From Bacteroidota bacterium (GTDB lineage Bacteria; Bacteroidota; Bacteroidia; Chitinophagales; Chitinophagaceae): 15,256 bases of DNA. Under the pieces are notes generated by a model that saw only the letters and a program-made list of their open reading frames with translations, searched no databases and was not told where the DNA came from. Of the stretch, positions 9,557 to 15,256 are shown one piece after another. Positions within the stretch are counted from its first letter, which is position 1, and each line of letters begins with the position of its first letter. Where the stretch lies: assembly GCA_947461015.1 (NCBI GenBank), contig CANHIR010000025.1:1-15256 (forward strand), given 5' to 3'. A program made the translations under genes and the position numbers.

Positions 9557-10207
9557 TTACTTACCTAAATAAGTGCGGACTTGGAACAAAAATGAATCTA
9601 TTAAATCTGGTTGTCCTTCCACTCCAAAAAGTTTAGCGGCCACTATTAAAAAACCAATGCCATAAAGTGAACCCCATAAGTGGGCACTATGGTTAATATT
9701 GCCTCCGCCTTTTTTAGATAAATAAATTGTTAATCCTAGGTAAAGGGGACCGAAAAGAAAACCAGGTATGCCTACAGGAAAGAAAATGATACCGATTTTT
9801 GATGTTGGCATTAAGAATATACCAGCAAATACAATTGCCGAAACAGCGCCAGATGCACCTAAGCTATAGTAGTTGTATTTTTTCTTGTGACTAAAGTATG
9901 TGGGAATGATGCACACTACCAAAGCTGATATGTAAAGTAGTAAGTAAAATATACGTCCGTTGGAGCCAAAAATGAATTCAAAAAACTGTTCTACGAAATC
10001 TCCAAACATGTAAAAGGAAAACATGTTAAAAGCCAAATGAGGGATATCCGCATGAATGAATCCACAGGTAATGGCACGGTACCATTGGCTAGGATCTTTA
10101 GCAATAGAGTAGGGATGAAAAATACATTTATTCAACAATGTTTCATTGTTCATAGCCAATAAGGAAATGACTACAGTTGCAATGGTTATAATAAGGGTTA
10201 AACTCAT
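9557..10207 (-). CDS. Rhomboid family intramembrane serine protease
   Basis: This is a 216-aa polytopic membrane protein. Rhomboids cut transmembrane segments within the membrane using a Ser-His dyad. The catalytic serine is S119 in GASGAVSA, and the catalytic histidine is H176 in NHSAHLWGSLYG; the H-x4-H-x3-N signature before them is H52, H57 and N61 in IHADIPHLAFNMFSFYMFG. Both the dyad and the oxyanion-region residues are therefore present, so it should be active. Hydrophobic segments fit a six-helix core. ATG is at 10205-10207. It lies 21 nt downstream of rlmH on the same strand, so the two are probably co-transcribed. Its stop is separated by only 1 nt from the stop of the convergent surface-protein gene. 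The substrate is unknown; nothing here links it to T9SS maturation beyond proximity. Confidence 0.9.
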   Translation of the reverse strand: MSLTLIITIATVVISLLAMNNETLLNKCIFHPYSIAKDPSQWYRAITCGFIHADIPHLAFNMFSFYMFGDFVEQFFEFIFGSNGRIFYLLLYISALVVCIIPTYFSHKKKYNYYSLGASGAVSAIVFAGIFLMPTSKIGIIFFPVGIPGFLFGPLYLGLTIYLSKKGGGNINHSAHLWGSLYGIGFLIVAAKLFGVEGQPDLIDSFLFQVRTYLGK

Positions 10208-10228
10208 GATTTATTTATTAATATACTG

Positions 10229-10693
10229 TTATTCGTGGTGATACTTTTCATTGGCCAAGATACTACATGCACGGTAAAGCTGCTCCGCTAATAACAACCG
10301 AACCAGCATATGTGGAAATACGAGCTCGGAAATGCTCCATGTAAAATTCGCCCGCTTTTTTATTTCCTCATCAACGCCATAGGCGCCACCAATTAAGAAT
10401 ACAATGCGTTGTGCACTTTGATTGGCTTTTTGTTGTATTAGTTTGGCTACTCCAGGGGAGCTTAACATTTTACCTTTTTCATCTAACAAGACTAAAACGT
10501 CTGTTACTGCTAAAATTTTAAGGATACTTGTTGCTTCTGCTTTTTTAATTTGAGTTGGCTCAGTTAGTTTACTGGGTGTGATAAGTTGCCAGTCAATGGG
10601 GTAGTAATGGCCAATACGTTTTGTGAATTGCTCAACTCCTTCCTTAATATAGGACTCGTTCGATTTACCAACAGAGCATATAGATAATTTCAA
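10229..10693 (-). CDS. rlmH: 23S rRNA (pseudouridine(1915)-N3)-methyltransferase RlmH
   Basis: This 154-aa SPOUT-class methyltransferase uses S-adenosylmethionine to methylate N3 of pseudouridine 1915 in helix 69 of 23S rRNA, acting on assembled ribosomes. The whole protein matches the family: start MKLSICSVGK, LLDEKG at 69-74, the SAM-binding knot loop FLIGGAYG (99-106), LVFPHMLVRLLLAEQLYRA (124-142), and the invariant C-terminal YHHE (151-154). Length is normal. The start codon is TTG (10693-10691): the preceding in-frame codon is TAA (10694-10696) and no Met occurs until residue 76, so TTG is the only credible start and fits the canonical MKL opening. It lies 35 nt downstream of a small unknown gene and 21 nt upstream of the rhomboid gene, probably one operon. 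Confidence 0.95.
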   Translation of the reverse strand: MKLSICSVGKSNESYIKEGVEQFTKRIGHYYPIDWQLITPSKLTEPTQIKKAEATSILKILAVTDVLVLLDEKGKMLSSPGVAKLIQQKANQSAQRIVFLIGGAYGVDEEIKKRANFTWSISELVFPHMLVRLLLAEQLYRACSILANEKYHHE

Positions 10694-10728
10694 TTAATTT
10701 GAATTTTATCAAATTTACTGAATTTGGC

Positions 10729-10959
10729 TTATTGTATTGTAAATTCCTGTGTATTGGTTTCGCCCAATGAAAATGTATATTTCCCTTTTTTACAATCTCC
10801 AACATATAGGCAAGTGCGTTGAGTATTGCCTGTAATTTTTCCTTGTAAAATATCAACACCTTGTGCATTGGTGATGGTGTATATTTTGCTTTCACAATCT
10901 TCTAAAGAAAATTGAACTTCCAGAATGCCGTCCTTAACTGTTTCAGTTAATGTGAACAT
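10729..10959 (-). CDS. Small protein of unknown function (76 aa), beta-rich, sorting-domain-like
   Basis: I do not recognise this gene. The frame is open from a TTG at 10965, but ATG at 10959-10957 is two codons in and is the more likely start, giving 76 aa. There is no signal peptide or membrane segment. The sequence is a run of predicted beta strands: KIYTITNAQGVDILQGKI, then a Cys-containing strand (RTCLYVGDC), then KKGKYTFSL. This order (strand, NAQG turn, GK(I), KKG-Y-F) resembles the type A T9SS C-terminal domain, yet there is no cargo and no export signal. Three Cys are present (22, 50, 56). It is the first gene of the likely minus-strand operon with rlmH and the rhomboid gene. Its coding status rests on the operon position, codon use like its neighbours and the plausible fold; moderate confidence. 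Confidence 0.65.
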   Translation of the reverse strand: MFTLTETVKDGILEVQFSLEDCESKIYTITNAQGVDILQGKITGNTQRTCLYVGDCKKGKYTFSLGETNTQEFTIQ

Positions 10960-11065
10960 AAGCAAATGTTTAGGGGTGTCTTTAACGATGACTTAATAAA
11001 ATTAGGAAATTATCTATTTTCATCCGCTAGATTTAGCTCTAACGGACTTGGGAATCAATAATATC

Positions 11066-11079
11066 TAGAATTAATTCTA
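11066..11079. promoter_or_regulatory. Perfect 14-bp palindrome TAGAATTAATTCTA, candidate response-regulator operator
   Basis: The sequence TAGAATTAATTCTA is identical to its reverse complement. It is centred about 49 bp upstream of the centre of the -7 box of the two-component operon, roughly -56 relative to a predicted transcription start near 11128. The same arms with a 4-bp spacer (TAGAA-N4-TTCTA) recur at 14866-14879 before the next gene. LuxR/NarL-type regulators bind inverted repeats as dimers, so autoregulation is a fair inference. It lies in a divergent region and could also act on the minus-strand operon. Confidence 0.5.
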
Positions 11080-11099
11080 TACAAATGAAAATCAACGGT

Positions 11100-11125
11100 T
11101 TTGCGACAAAGACTTCTTAAATTTG
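11100..11125 (+). promoter_or_regulatory. Predicted Bacteroidota-type promoter of the two-component operon
   Basis: TAAATTTG at 11118-11125 matches the Bacteroidota -7 consensus TAnnTTTG exactly. A TTTG at 11100-11103 could be the -33 element, but the 14-nt gap is shorter than the usual 17-23, so the upstream element is weak and the promoter may need an activator. The predicted 5' leader is about 20 nt before the ATG at 11151. Confidence 0.55.
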
Positions 11126-11150
11126 GTTTGATTATTATAATAACAATAAA

Positions 11151-11756
11151 ATGGAAGTTAAAGTATTAGTAGCTGAGGATCATAGCATTGTGAAAATGGG
11201 ACTTACTGCCATTTTAAACAAATTACAGGTTGGTGTAGTAGGTGAAGTGAGTAATTGTACCGATTTAATGACCGAGTTGGCTACACATTCATATTCCCAT
11301 TTAATTTTAGATATCATCCTGCCTGATGGCAATTCCTTGGAATACATTGATTTAATAAATGAGAAATATCCGCATATTTCCATTTTGGTGCATTCTATGC
11401 AGCCTATTGAAGTATATGGCAAAATAACCAATAAGTTTAACATACATTCCTATTTACATAAAGGTGCTTCAGAGAGTGAGATTAACTATCATTTAGAGCT
11501 ATTTATTAAAAATCAGCCACTAACTATCAAGAAAAAAGTGGAAGATGAGGGGAATCCTTTTTCTACCTTAGCAGTGAGGGAGTTGGAAGTATTACATTAT
11601 TTATTGAATGGGTATAGAACCAAAGAAATTGCGAATTCACTGGGTTTAAAAATGAATACGGTTTCTACTATTAAATCAAATATATTTGACAAGGTTAAAG
11701 TAGATTCATTTACGCAATTATTACAGTTGGCACATGTGCATCAAATTAGTTACTAG
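11151..11756 (+). CDS. LuxR/NarL-family response regulator transcription factor
   Basis: This is a 201-aa cytoplasmic response regulator. Residues 1-120 are the receiver domain: acidic pocket E9-D10 in VLVAEDHS, phosphoacceptor D54 in LILDIILPDG, the switch Ser at 82 (ILVHS), and the conserved Lys at 104 (LHKGA). Residues about 136-198 are a LuxR-type helix-turn-helix (LAVRELEVLHYLLNGYRTKEIANSLGLKMNTVSTIKSNIF; given in the pattern E-x-E-V, KEIA, TVSTIK-x-x-IF). All key residues are present, so it should be phosphorylated and bind DNA as a dimer. The downstream sensor kinase gene overlaps its last 23 nt in another frame, a strong sign that the two are a cognate, translationally coupled pair. 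A palindrome upstream (11066-11079) and its repeat at 14866-14879 are candidate binding sites. Confidence 0.92.
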   Translation: MEVKVLVAEDHSIVKMGLTAILNKLQVGVVGEVSNCTDLMTELATHSYSHLILDIILPDGNSLEYIDLINEKYPHISILVHSMQPIEVYGKITNKFNIHSYLHKGASESEINYHLELFIKNQPLTIKKKVEDEGNPFSTLAVRELEVLHYLLNGYRTKEIANSLGLKMNTVSTIKSNIFDKVKVDSFTQLLQLAHVHQISY

Positions 11757-14700
11757 CAATATTTTTTTTCGAGCATTTTTCAGTGCCCTCTTTCTTTTTT
11801 ATTCACAATTTAGTAGTGCACAATTACAATACAATTTTGAACGCATCAATACCGAAAATGGTTTGCCTACGAATGCGATAAAGGGGTTACAGTTTGACGA
11901 AAAAACAAGATTTTTATGGGTAGCCACCGAGTCCGGCATTGTTAGATACAATGGTCATGGATTTCAAAATTTCGGAGACAACGAAAAGACCGCATTGCTG
12001 AATGGTAGAATTGTATTTTTTGATAAGACAAAAGATGGCAAGTTGTTTGGCAAACTAATGGATGAGCGTGTTTTACTCATTAATGAAAATAGGGCAGTAA
12101 TTGAAAGTGATGTGAAAAAGCTAAGTACGGAAGCAGACTTTTTGAGCTACAAATACAGTCTTAGTGGAATTGAACGAGATAAGTTTAGTATGGGTATTGA
12201 AACCAGAGATTATTTCGTAAATAATAGTATTTATATAAAGATTGATTACAAGCTATATCAATATACTCCCGAGAAATTACAATTTAGAATTGCAATTCCG
12301 AACGATGAGTCAGGTTTTGTTATTAATGATCAATTATTTTTATTAAGGAAGGATGGGGTAATTTTTGAGACAATTGAAAAAAATGGCGAATTAAATTTAA
12401 ATAAAATTGCAGACTTTGGAAAAGCATTAGCTTACGATGCTAAAAATACGTTTACACAAATTAAAGTTTTTCAGAACAGTCACAAGGAGCCAGCTTTTTT
12501 ATTGGCAAGCAATAAATTGTATAAAATTGAATTTGCCAATCATAAAATACAAATAGACTTAATTACGGATCAGTTTCCTAAAAATGAGTTTGTAAAGTAT
12601 ATTCAAATAGATGACAAAACGCATGCAATTTATATTGGCACTGATAATAGAGGTTTGATAGTAGGTAGGCCTAAATATTTTAATAGGATTTTGCCTAACA
12701 ATGCAATTGATGGAGTTAGCTCTTCGGCCTATGCACAATTAGTATTAAAAAATGGAGACATACAAATAAATACAGGTCAAATTTATAAAGCTAATTCAAA
12801 GTTCAATTCAAGATCAAATCAAAATGTTTTCAATAAGCCGTCTGAAACTACTACATATATCACAAAAGATAGTTTTCTTTATTTTACGAATGCAGATGGG
12901 GTCATTAAGTATGATTTAGTAAATGACAAAATTGTCGAAAAATCAATCGATATTTCCCCAACTAGAAATGCATTTATAGAAATAAATAATAAATTATACT
13001 CCTTTAATGTTGACGGTATAGCAATAAAAAATGTTAAATGGGACTACCTATTAAAGTTTTCTCAAATGCCATTTAATTTTATCGTTTATGGCTTGCAGCA
13101 AGTAAATGAAAATGAAATACTTGCTGCTACTACGGACGGGTTGTATAAGTATAATTTAAAGAAGAATACTTTTACTCTATTTTATAAAGACAAAGACAAC
13201 GCTAATTTTAGAACGATATATAATTTAAACGGTTATTACTTAATTGGTACTTATGGAGGTGGTGTTTATATGTTTAATAAAGACAGTATTAAGAAAGTGC
13301 CATTAGATCAGAATAAATATTTGAACTATACACATTGTTTCCTAGAGGATAAAAAGGGGAATATTTGGGCAAGCACCAATAAAGGATTGTTTATGTCACC
13401 TGGCCAGTCTTTAATTGATTTTTGGAATAAAGGACCTGGAAACATTAAATTTAGCTATTTTGGAAAGTCGGAAGGGATTGATGAATTAGAAATGAATGGG
13501 GGATGTTCTCCTTGTGCAATAAAATTAAGCAATGGCAATTTTTCTTTTCCCGGAATTGATGGTTTAATTCATTTTAATCCAGATAGTATACCTGCTTTTG
13601 ATATTCAACCTAAGGTATATTTAGATAAGCTCATTATTGACAATAAGATAGTTGATATAAAAATGTTAAATAATGATTTTGCTTCTCGTGTCAAAAATAT
13701 TGAATTACAATTAGGTATTTCCGGTATGTTATCTCAAGAAAATATCATGTTGGAATATAAGTTTGATGAGGAACCATGGATAAGATTAAATGTAAAAACG
13801 CCCAACTTGATTTTTTCTAATCCAAGCTATGGTGGTCATAAGATTACGATTCGAATCAGAAATACCATCAATGATAAATGGGAATCAATTACATATGGAT
13901 TTTCAATAAATTATCCTTGGTATTTAAATCCATTTATTTTTATTGTTTATTTCTTTTTGGCAATTGGAATGGTTCTTTTATATATCCGATTTAAAACTTT
14001 AATCTACCAAAGAAGACAAAAGTTATTAGAAAAAGAAGTGGATGCCAAAACGGAAACCTTAAATAAATTGAATGAAAATTTATTTAAGCGAAATCAGGCC
14101 AAAGATCATGTTATTGCAATTATGAATCATGATATTTTAACACCACTCAAATATTTACATATTACGGCTAAAAATATTGCTGAAACATCCAATGAGGAGA
14201 AAATAAAAAAATCAATTAATCAAATAGCTAAAACATCAAAGGATTTAGAATATCTAACTTCAAATATGCTTAACTGGGTAAAGTTTGATAATATTGAAAC
14301 ATTACCCAAAAAACAAGCTATTGATTTATTTGATTTAGTGAATGAATTGGTAGAGTTCGTTGAACCGTTTAAACAAAACTCAACTGTAATAATTAAAAAT
14401 GAAATTAATGAAGGTTTAATTATCGAAAACTGGGCCGATTCATTGAGAGTACTTTTATATAACTTAATAGTTAATGCGATTAATAATACCCAAACGGGAA
14501 CAATCTCTATATCGTATTCTAGTTTGCCCAATGGTTATAAGATTTTAGTTAGTGACACTGGAATTGGCATGAATGACTCTATGATACAATATTTACTAAA
14601 AGGTAAGAGTAAGGACGAAGTAGAACAAATACCCAAATACAAAAAAGGAAATGGGGTAGGATTTCAAATTATCCGAAATATCGTACAACTCATGCAAGCA

Positions 14701-14760
14701 TCCTTAGAGATTGATAGTGAGGTCAATAAAGGGACTTCGGTTCGTGTAATTTTCAAGTAG
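11734..14760 (+). CDS. Sensor histidine kinase with periplasmic beta-propeller and Y_Y_Y domain
   Basis: This is a 1008-aa inner-membrane sensor kinase. Residues 1-29 form a signal peptide or first membrane anchor (cleavage SSA|Q). Residues about 35-620 are a two-component regulator propeller: TENGLPTNAIKGLQFDEKTR then LWVATESGIVRYNG, and late blades with GNIWASTNKGLF and IDGLIHFNPDS. A Y_Y_Y-type beta domain spans about 650-725 and one membrane helix about 733-752. A coiled linker leads to the DHp helix with phosphoacceptor H799 (MNHDILTPLKYL). The ATPase domain has N914 (NLIVNAINN), D941 in DTGIGM, and G972 in GNGVGF. Unlike hybrid systems of this phylum, it carries no receiver or AraC domain; the regulator is the separate upstream gene it overlaps by 23 nt. 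The signal sensed is unknown. A CSPC pair (C591, C594) lies in the propeller. Confidence 0.9.
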   Translation: MCIKLVTSNIFFRAFFSALFLFYSQFSSAQLQYNFERINTENGLPTNAIKGLQFDEKTRFLWVATESGIVRYNGHGFQNFGDNEKTALLNGRIVFFDKTKDGKLFGKLMDERVLLINENRAVIESDVKKLSTEADFLSYKYSLSGIERDKFSMGIETRDYFVNNSIYIKIDYKLYQYTPEKLQFRIAIPNDESGFVINDQLFLLRKDGVIFETIEKNGELNLNKIADFGKALAYDAKNTFTQIKVFQNSHKEPAFLLASNKLYKIEFANHKIQIDLITDQFPKNEFVKYIQIDDKTHAIYIGTDNRGLIVGRPKYFNRILPNNAIDGVSSSAYAQLVLKNGDIQINTGQIYKANSKFNSRSNQNVFNKPSETTTYITKDSFLYFTNADGVIKYDLVNDKIVEKSIDISPTRNAFIEINNKLYSFNVDGIAIKNVKWDYLLKFSQMPFNFIVYGLQQVNENEILAATTDGLYKYNLKKNTFTLFYKDKDNANFRTIYNLNGYYLIGTYGGGVYMFNKDSIKKVPLDQNKYLNYTHCFLEDKKGNIWASTNKGLFMSPGQSLIDFWNKGPGNIKFSYFGKSEGIDELEMNGGCSPCAIKLSNGNFSFPGIDGLIHFNPDSIPAFDIQPKVYLDKLIIDNKIVDIKMLNNDFASRVKNIELQLGISGMLSQENIMLEYKFDEEPWIRLNVKTPNLIFSNPSYGGHKITIRIRNTINDKWESITYGFSINYPWYLNPFIFIVYFFLAIGMVLLYIRFKTLIYQRRQKLLEKEVDAKTETLNKLNENLFKRNQAKDHVIAIMNHDILTPLKYLHITAKNIAETSNEEKIKKSINQIAKTSKDLEYLTSNMLNWVKFDNIETLPKKQAIDLFDLVNELVEFVEPFKQNSTVIIKNEINEGLIIENWADSLRVLLYNLIVNAINNTQTGTISISYSSLPNGYKILVSDTGIGMNDSMIQYLLKGKSKDEVEQIPKYKKGNGVGFQIIRNIVQLMQASLEIDSEVNKGTSVRVIFK

Positions 14761-14804
14761 TAGTGATATTTAAGATGCTAGTTCTTCCTTGTATTCTACT
14801 ACTT
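14755..14804. terminator. Weak inverted repeat after the kinase gene, possible terminator
   Basis: AAGTAGTAG (14755-14763, overlapping the stop codon) and CTACTACTT (14796-14804) are exact reverse complements, 9 bp each, with a 32-nt loop. The loop is long and there is no clean T-run after the right arm (TTAAATATTT follows), so this could be a poor terminator or chance. Confidence 0.25.
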
Positions 14805-14865
14805 TAAATATTTATAGAATAAAATCTTTAATTGTTAAAAAAATAATAGAATTTACTCGTGTTTA

Positions 14866-14879
14866 TAGAAGTTATTCTA
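14866..14879. promoter_or_regulatory. Dyad TAGAA-N4-TTCTA, second candidate response-regulator operator
   Basis: The sequence TAGAAGTTATTCTA has the same 5-bp arms and 4-bp spacer as the palindrome at 11066-11079. It ends 54 nt before the ATG of the next gene and is centred about -41 from a predicted transcription start near 14913, the position from which activators often contact RNA polymerase. Three further half-sites lie upstream within 75 bp. Confidence 0.5.
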
Positions 14880-14902
14880 ATCGTAAATAATGCAATAAAC
14901 GA

Positions 14903-14910
14903 GACTTTTG
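14903..14910 (+). promoter_or_regulatory. Possible -7 promoter element of the secreted-protein gene
   Basis: GACTTTTG differs from the Bacteroidota -7 consensus TAnnTTTG only in the first base. There is no TTG at the usual -33 distance; instead the dyad at 14866-14879 sits there. This fits an activator-dependent promoter but is weak evidence on its own. Confidence 0.3.
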
Positions 14911-14933
14911 TACGTTCCAAAAATCCCGTCTAG

Positions 14934-15256
14934 ATGATAAACCATTGCGTACGAATTTCTTTCAGTTTTAGAACTGTTTTTATAATAGGATTATTTCAAT
15001 TAGTGAGTGTGTTTGCGAGTGCGCAAACTATTGGTGGCACAGCTGCCGGTGATGACTTCGATGGTGATGGAATTATAAATTCTATAGATTTAGATGATGA
15101 TAATGATGGGATTTTAGATACAGATGAATATTGTAAATCAAGCATTGCTTTGCCTGCAACAAATACAATTGCAGGTATTACAGAATTTACAGTTCCAACA
15201 GGTTGGACAATAACAAATTCATCACCTGATATTGCAACTACTGCTTCTTCTATTTA
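14934..15256 (+). CDS. Secreted protein with thrombospondin type 3 calcium-binding repeats (3' end outside window)
   Basis: A frame is open from the ATG at 14934 to the window edge (107 complete codons). Residues 1-30 are a signal peptide (MINHCVRIS, hydrophobic [15 protein letters not shown], cleavage ASA|Q). Residues about 40-65 are thrombospondin type 3 repeats: [13 protein letters not shown], then [13 protein letters not shown], a calcium-binding Asp-rich array common near the N-terminus of large Bacteroidota surface proteins. A C-x-x-S region then leads into PTNTIAG-like and [10 protein letters not shown] beta-rich sequence, the start of an unknown extracellular domain. The rest, including any T9SS sorting domain, lies beyond the window. 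It follows the two-component system by 173 nt on the same strand, with candidate regulator sites in between, so it may be a target of that system. The start is supported by the signal peptide directly after the ATG. Confidence 0.82.
   Translation, partial: MINHCVRISFSFRTVFIIGLFQLVSVFASAQTIGGTAAGDDFDGDGIINSIDLDDDNDGILDTDEYCKSSIALPATNTIAGITEFTVPTGWTITNSSPDIATTASSI

Larger units (their letters stand above)
10966..11150. other. Divergent intergenic region between small gene/rlmH operon and two-component system
   Basis: About 185 nt separate the divergent small gene and the response regulator. The region contains a perfect 14-bp palindrome (11066-11079) and a plus-strand -7 box (11118-11125), both listed separately. 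On the minus strand I see no good TAnnTTTG box; the nearest partial match is AACATTTG directly before the small gene. No RNA gene was recognised. Confidence 0.6.
14761..14933. other. Intergenic region between sensor kinase and secreted-protein gene
   Basis: 173 nt, very AT-rich. It holds five copies of the half-site TAGAA/TTCTA: TTCTA 14795-14799, TAGAA 14815-14819, 14847-14851 and 14866-14870, and TTCTA 14875-14879. The last two form the dyad listed separately. A near -7 box lies at 14903-14910. No RNA gene was recognised. Confidence 0.55.

Noticed and set aside
9559..9574. Hairpin ACTTA/TAAGT as a bidirectional terminator
   Set aside because: The 5-bp AT-rich stem is too weak and lacks a flanking T-run.
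9557..10207. Rhomboid as a dedicated maturation protease (rhombosortase-like) for the neighbouring surface proteins
   Set aside because: It is on the opposite strand, grouped with rlmH, and the surface proteins carry CHU_C domains rather than the GlyGly-CTERM signal that rhombosortase cuts.
10665..10895. Alternative minus-strand frame overlapping the small unknown gene and the rlmH start
   Set aside because: It overlaps both better-supported genes out of frame and has no recognisable features.
11734..14760. Hybrid one-protein two-component system controlling a polysaccharide utilisation locus
   Set aside because: The kinase ends at the ATPase domain with no receiver or AraC domain, and no SusC/SusD pair is present in the window.
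14815..14879. Long-range inverted repeat TAGAATAA/TTATTCTA as a hairpin or terminator
   Set aside because: The 49-nt loop and AT-only stem make RNA folding unlikely; it is better explained by repeated TAGAA/TTCTA half-sites.
1..15256. CRISPR arrays, insertion sequences, tRNA or rRNA genes, phage attachment sites
   Set aside because: No regular short repeats, transposase, terminal inverted repeats or cloverleaf structure were seen on reading either strand.

Overview
The window is AT-rich (about one third G+C by eye) and comes from a member of the Bacteroidota. The evidence is a PorP/SprF-family protein of the type IX secretion system (T9SS), two giant secreted proteins ending in the gliding-motility-associated (CHU_C, type B) C-terminal domain, a Bacteroidota-type -7 box (TAnnTTTG), almost no Shine-Dalgarno sequences, and five signal peptides that all place Gln directly after the predicted cleavage site. 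The order is probably Chitinophagales-like, but that is only an impression.

Layout. 1-426: 3' end of tilS (tRNA-Ile lysidine synthetase). 498-9555: a tightly packed plus-strand operon of three genes. A 1366-aa IgGFc-binding/Ig-like (PKD)/CHU_C surface protein is followed with no gap (TAAATG) by a 334-aa PorP/SprF-like outer-membrane protein, then after 1 nt by a second 1316-aa IgGFc-binding/Ig-like/CHU_C protein that starts at TTG. 10959-9557, minus strand: a small unknown protein, rlmH (23S rRNA methyltransferase, TTG start) and a rhomboid intramembrane protease, probably one operon, converging on the surface operon with stop codons 1 nt apart. 11151-14760, plus strand: a LuxR/NarL-type response regulator overlapping by 23 nt a 1008-aa periplasmic-propeller sensor histidine kinase. 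14934-end: the start of a secreted protein with thrombospondin type 3 calcium-binding repeats, cut by the window edge.

How the parts may work together. The 498-9555 operon looks like a secretion-and-display unit. The two large proteins carry type B T9SS sorting domains, and the PorP/SprF-like protein between them is the likely cognate partner for their export or attachment, by analogy with sprB-sprF in Flavobacterium johnsoniae. The two large proteins are paralogues: from the sixth Ig-like module on, all cysteines keep the same register over the last 406 residues.

The most interesting regulatory signal is a 14-bp dyad, TAGAA-N4-TTCTA. It occurs once in the intergenic region before the two-component system (11066-11079, there a perfect palindrome) and once in the intergenic region after it, before the secreted-protein gene (14866-14879), where three more half-sites sit nearby. 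I infer that this is the operator of the LuxR-type regulator, autoregulating its own operon and controlling the neighbouring surface protein.
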